Origin: Mycolicibacterium senegalense
GTDB taxonomy: Bacteria > Actinomycetota > Actinomycetes > Mycobacteriales > Mycobacteriaceae
Length of the DNA: 64,000 bases
Assembly (NCBI RefSeq): GCF_019645875.1
Contig: NZ_CP081000.1
Location: forward strand, 1,736,001 to 1,800,000
Direction of reading: 5' to 3'
Shown in pieces: positions 63,283-64,000 of this stretch. Numbering within the stretch: position 1 is the first letter of the stretch; the number at the start of each line of letters is the position of its first letter. The notes below the pieces were generated by a model. That model worked only from the letters and a program-made list of their open reading frames with translations, was not told the DNA's origin and did not search any database. The position numbers and the translations under genes were made by a program.

Positions 63283-63395
63283 CCGGTCGGTCCTGGCCTC
63301 GGCTGCATGCCAGACAGGGTAAAGCAGCCGCACTCGGCGGTAACTGACAGTTGGCGCACAGGCTCGGGATAGAAATCGGGCGTTCACTGAAATAC

Positions 63396-63650
63396 ATGAA
63401 GGTCAGCGGACTGAGGAATGTGAAAGTGATCGCCGCGGTGGCCGGTGGTGCGGCAGTGGTGGGGCTGGGCGTGTTCGGTGCGGTCTCGGACATTCACCTG
63501 GGGGCCGGTCAGCCCTTGGCTTCCGGATCGCGGATGAACGTGGGTCAGACCAGCACGGAGACCACGCCGCCGACCGCGCCGGCGGTTTCGATGGCTGTAC
63601 CCGCGATCAAGGGGTACACGCCGCCGTCTGGTTTCGCCACCACGCACTGA
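63396..63650 (+). CDS. Small exported protein, tandem paralogue 1
   Basis: 84 aa with an N-terminal hydrophobic segment (about 9-31, VKVIAAVAGGAAVVGLGVFGAV) and a Thr/Pro-rich exported tail, GQTSTETTPPTAPAV ... PPSGFATTH. No cleavage motif is certain. Mycobacteria have many such small secreted proteins of unknown role. It starts 113 bp after the oppB start, on the opposite strand. Confidence 0.65.
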   Translation: MKVSGLRNVKVIAAVAGGAAVVGLGVFGAVSDIHLGAGQPLASGSRMNVGQTSTETTPPTAPAVSMAVPAIKGYTPPSGFATTH

Positions 63651-63723
63651 TCACGTGACCCGGCGCCGGTGGTGGTTTCACCGCCACCCGCCATGGCTAT
63701 ACCTCGCGCGGGAGGTGAGCGCA

Positions 63724-63984
63724 TTGGGTAGCGCGAAGGAAAACAATCGGCGAAATTTGAAATTGATCTCGGCCGGCGTCGGCGCGATCGGCGGGTTAGC
63801 CACCGCCGTGCTCGGAGTGGCCATGGGTGGCGGCCTCGCCGGAGCCCAGGAGAGGGTGGAACCGCCCGCCATCACCACTGGACAAACCGTCACCGAGACG
63901 ACGGCGCCGTCGGCCCCGGAGACGTCGGAGGCCTCGCCGACGGTGTCGGCCACCACGCCGTCAGGATTTGCTACACCGCACTGA
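63724..63984 (+). CDS. Small exported protein, tandem paralogue 2
   Basis: 86 aa. The TTG at 63724 is chosen because GGAGGTGAG lies 5 nt before it; a GTG at 63715 is the alternative. A basic N-terminus (GSAKENNRRNLKL) is followed by a hydrophobic segment (about 14-36) and a Thr/Pro/Ser tail with GQTVTETTAPSAPET and PSGFATPH, matching paralogue 1. Function unknown. Confidence 0.62.
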   Translation: MGSAKENNRRNLKLISAGVGAIGGLATAVLGVAMGGGLAGAQERVEPPAITTGQTVTETTAPSAPETSEASPTVSATTPSGFATPH

Positions 63985-64000
63985 GCGGGGCGGCTTTCGT

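Overview
The window looks like chromosome of a fast-growing mycobacterium (Mycolicibacterium-type). The evidence is the high GC, many GTG/TTG starts, stop/start overlaps such as ATGA and GTGA, and gene content that I recognise as homologous to M. tuberculosis blocks. No tRNA, rRNA, CRISPR array or phage genes were seen. Homology and synteny are judged from memory of the families; no search was run.

Layout. (1) 1-11231 matches the deoD-amiB1-amiA1-Rv3304-lpdA-glpD2-Rv3300c neighbourhood: purine salvage, two M20 amidohydrolases, LpdA and glycerol-3-phosphate dehydrogenase. Between amiA1 and the Rv3304 homologue lies an extra two-gene module (a coiled-coil protein and a DUF559-type nuclease) bounded by inverted copies of a ~54-bp repeat. 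An SDR and a PH-like membrane protein follow. (2) 11235-14166 holds an enoyl-CoA hydratase, a decayed IS5-type transposase and an intact orphan TnpB. (3) 14223-17235 is a TetR-controlled stearoyl-CoA desaturase with its reductase (Rv3230c/desA3 type). (4) 17225-26088 is accessory: GNAT, a DUF222/HNH (13E12) protein with a perfect mycobacterial SOS box, a Mug/HDG-type glycosylase, a NodB deacetylase, a flavin monooxygenase divergent from a butanediol-type dehydrogenase, a GAF regulator and an adenylate cyclase. (5) 26152-34729 is a copper island: DUF305 lipoprotein, sensor kinase and response regulator, CopZ, a His-rich exported protein, CopA, an LpqS-like protein, CysK2 and an MFS exporter. 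A CsoR/RicR-type operator precedes copZ. (6) 34710-41448 carries an AIM24 protein, two small proteins, a molybdopterin oxidoreductase and a large exported repeat protein. (7) 41451-50762 matches Rv1272c-Rv1278: two ABC half-transporters (one frameshifted), LprB, LprC, a SixA-type phosphatase, SbcD and an SMC-like ATPase. (8) 50779-56461 has an LLM/DszC-like monooxygenase pair and a TetR-controlled operon of two paralogous membrane proteins with orphan oxidase subunits III and IV. (9) 56488-63282 has an alpha/beta hydrolase and the OppABCD peptide importer (Rv1280c-Rv1283c). Two small tandem exported paralogues close the window.

The clearest joint function is copper defence: sensing (two-component system and a copper operator), cytosolic chaperone, efflux ATPase, periplasmic His/Met-rich proteins and sulfur chemistry (CysK2). 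Many genes have a TANNNT-like -10 box 6-8 nt from the start codon and no Shine-Dalgarno, so leaderless transcription looks widespread. Points most worth a second look are the repeat-bounded nuclease module, the oxidase-subunit operon without a catalytic subunit, the 11-fold repeat surface protein, the TnpB with an altered zinc ribbon, and the homopolymer frameshift in the ABC transporter.
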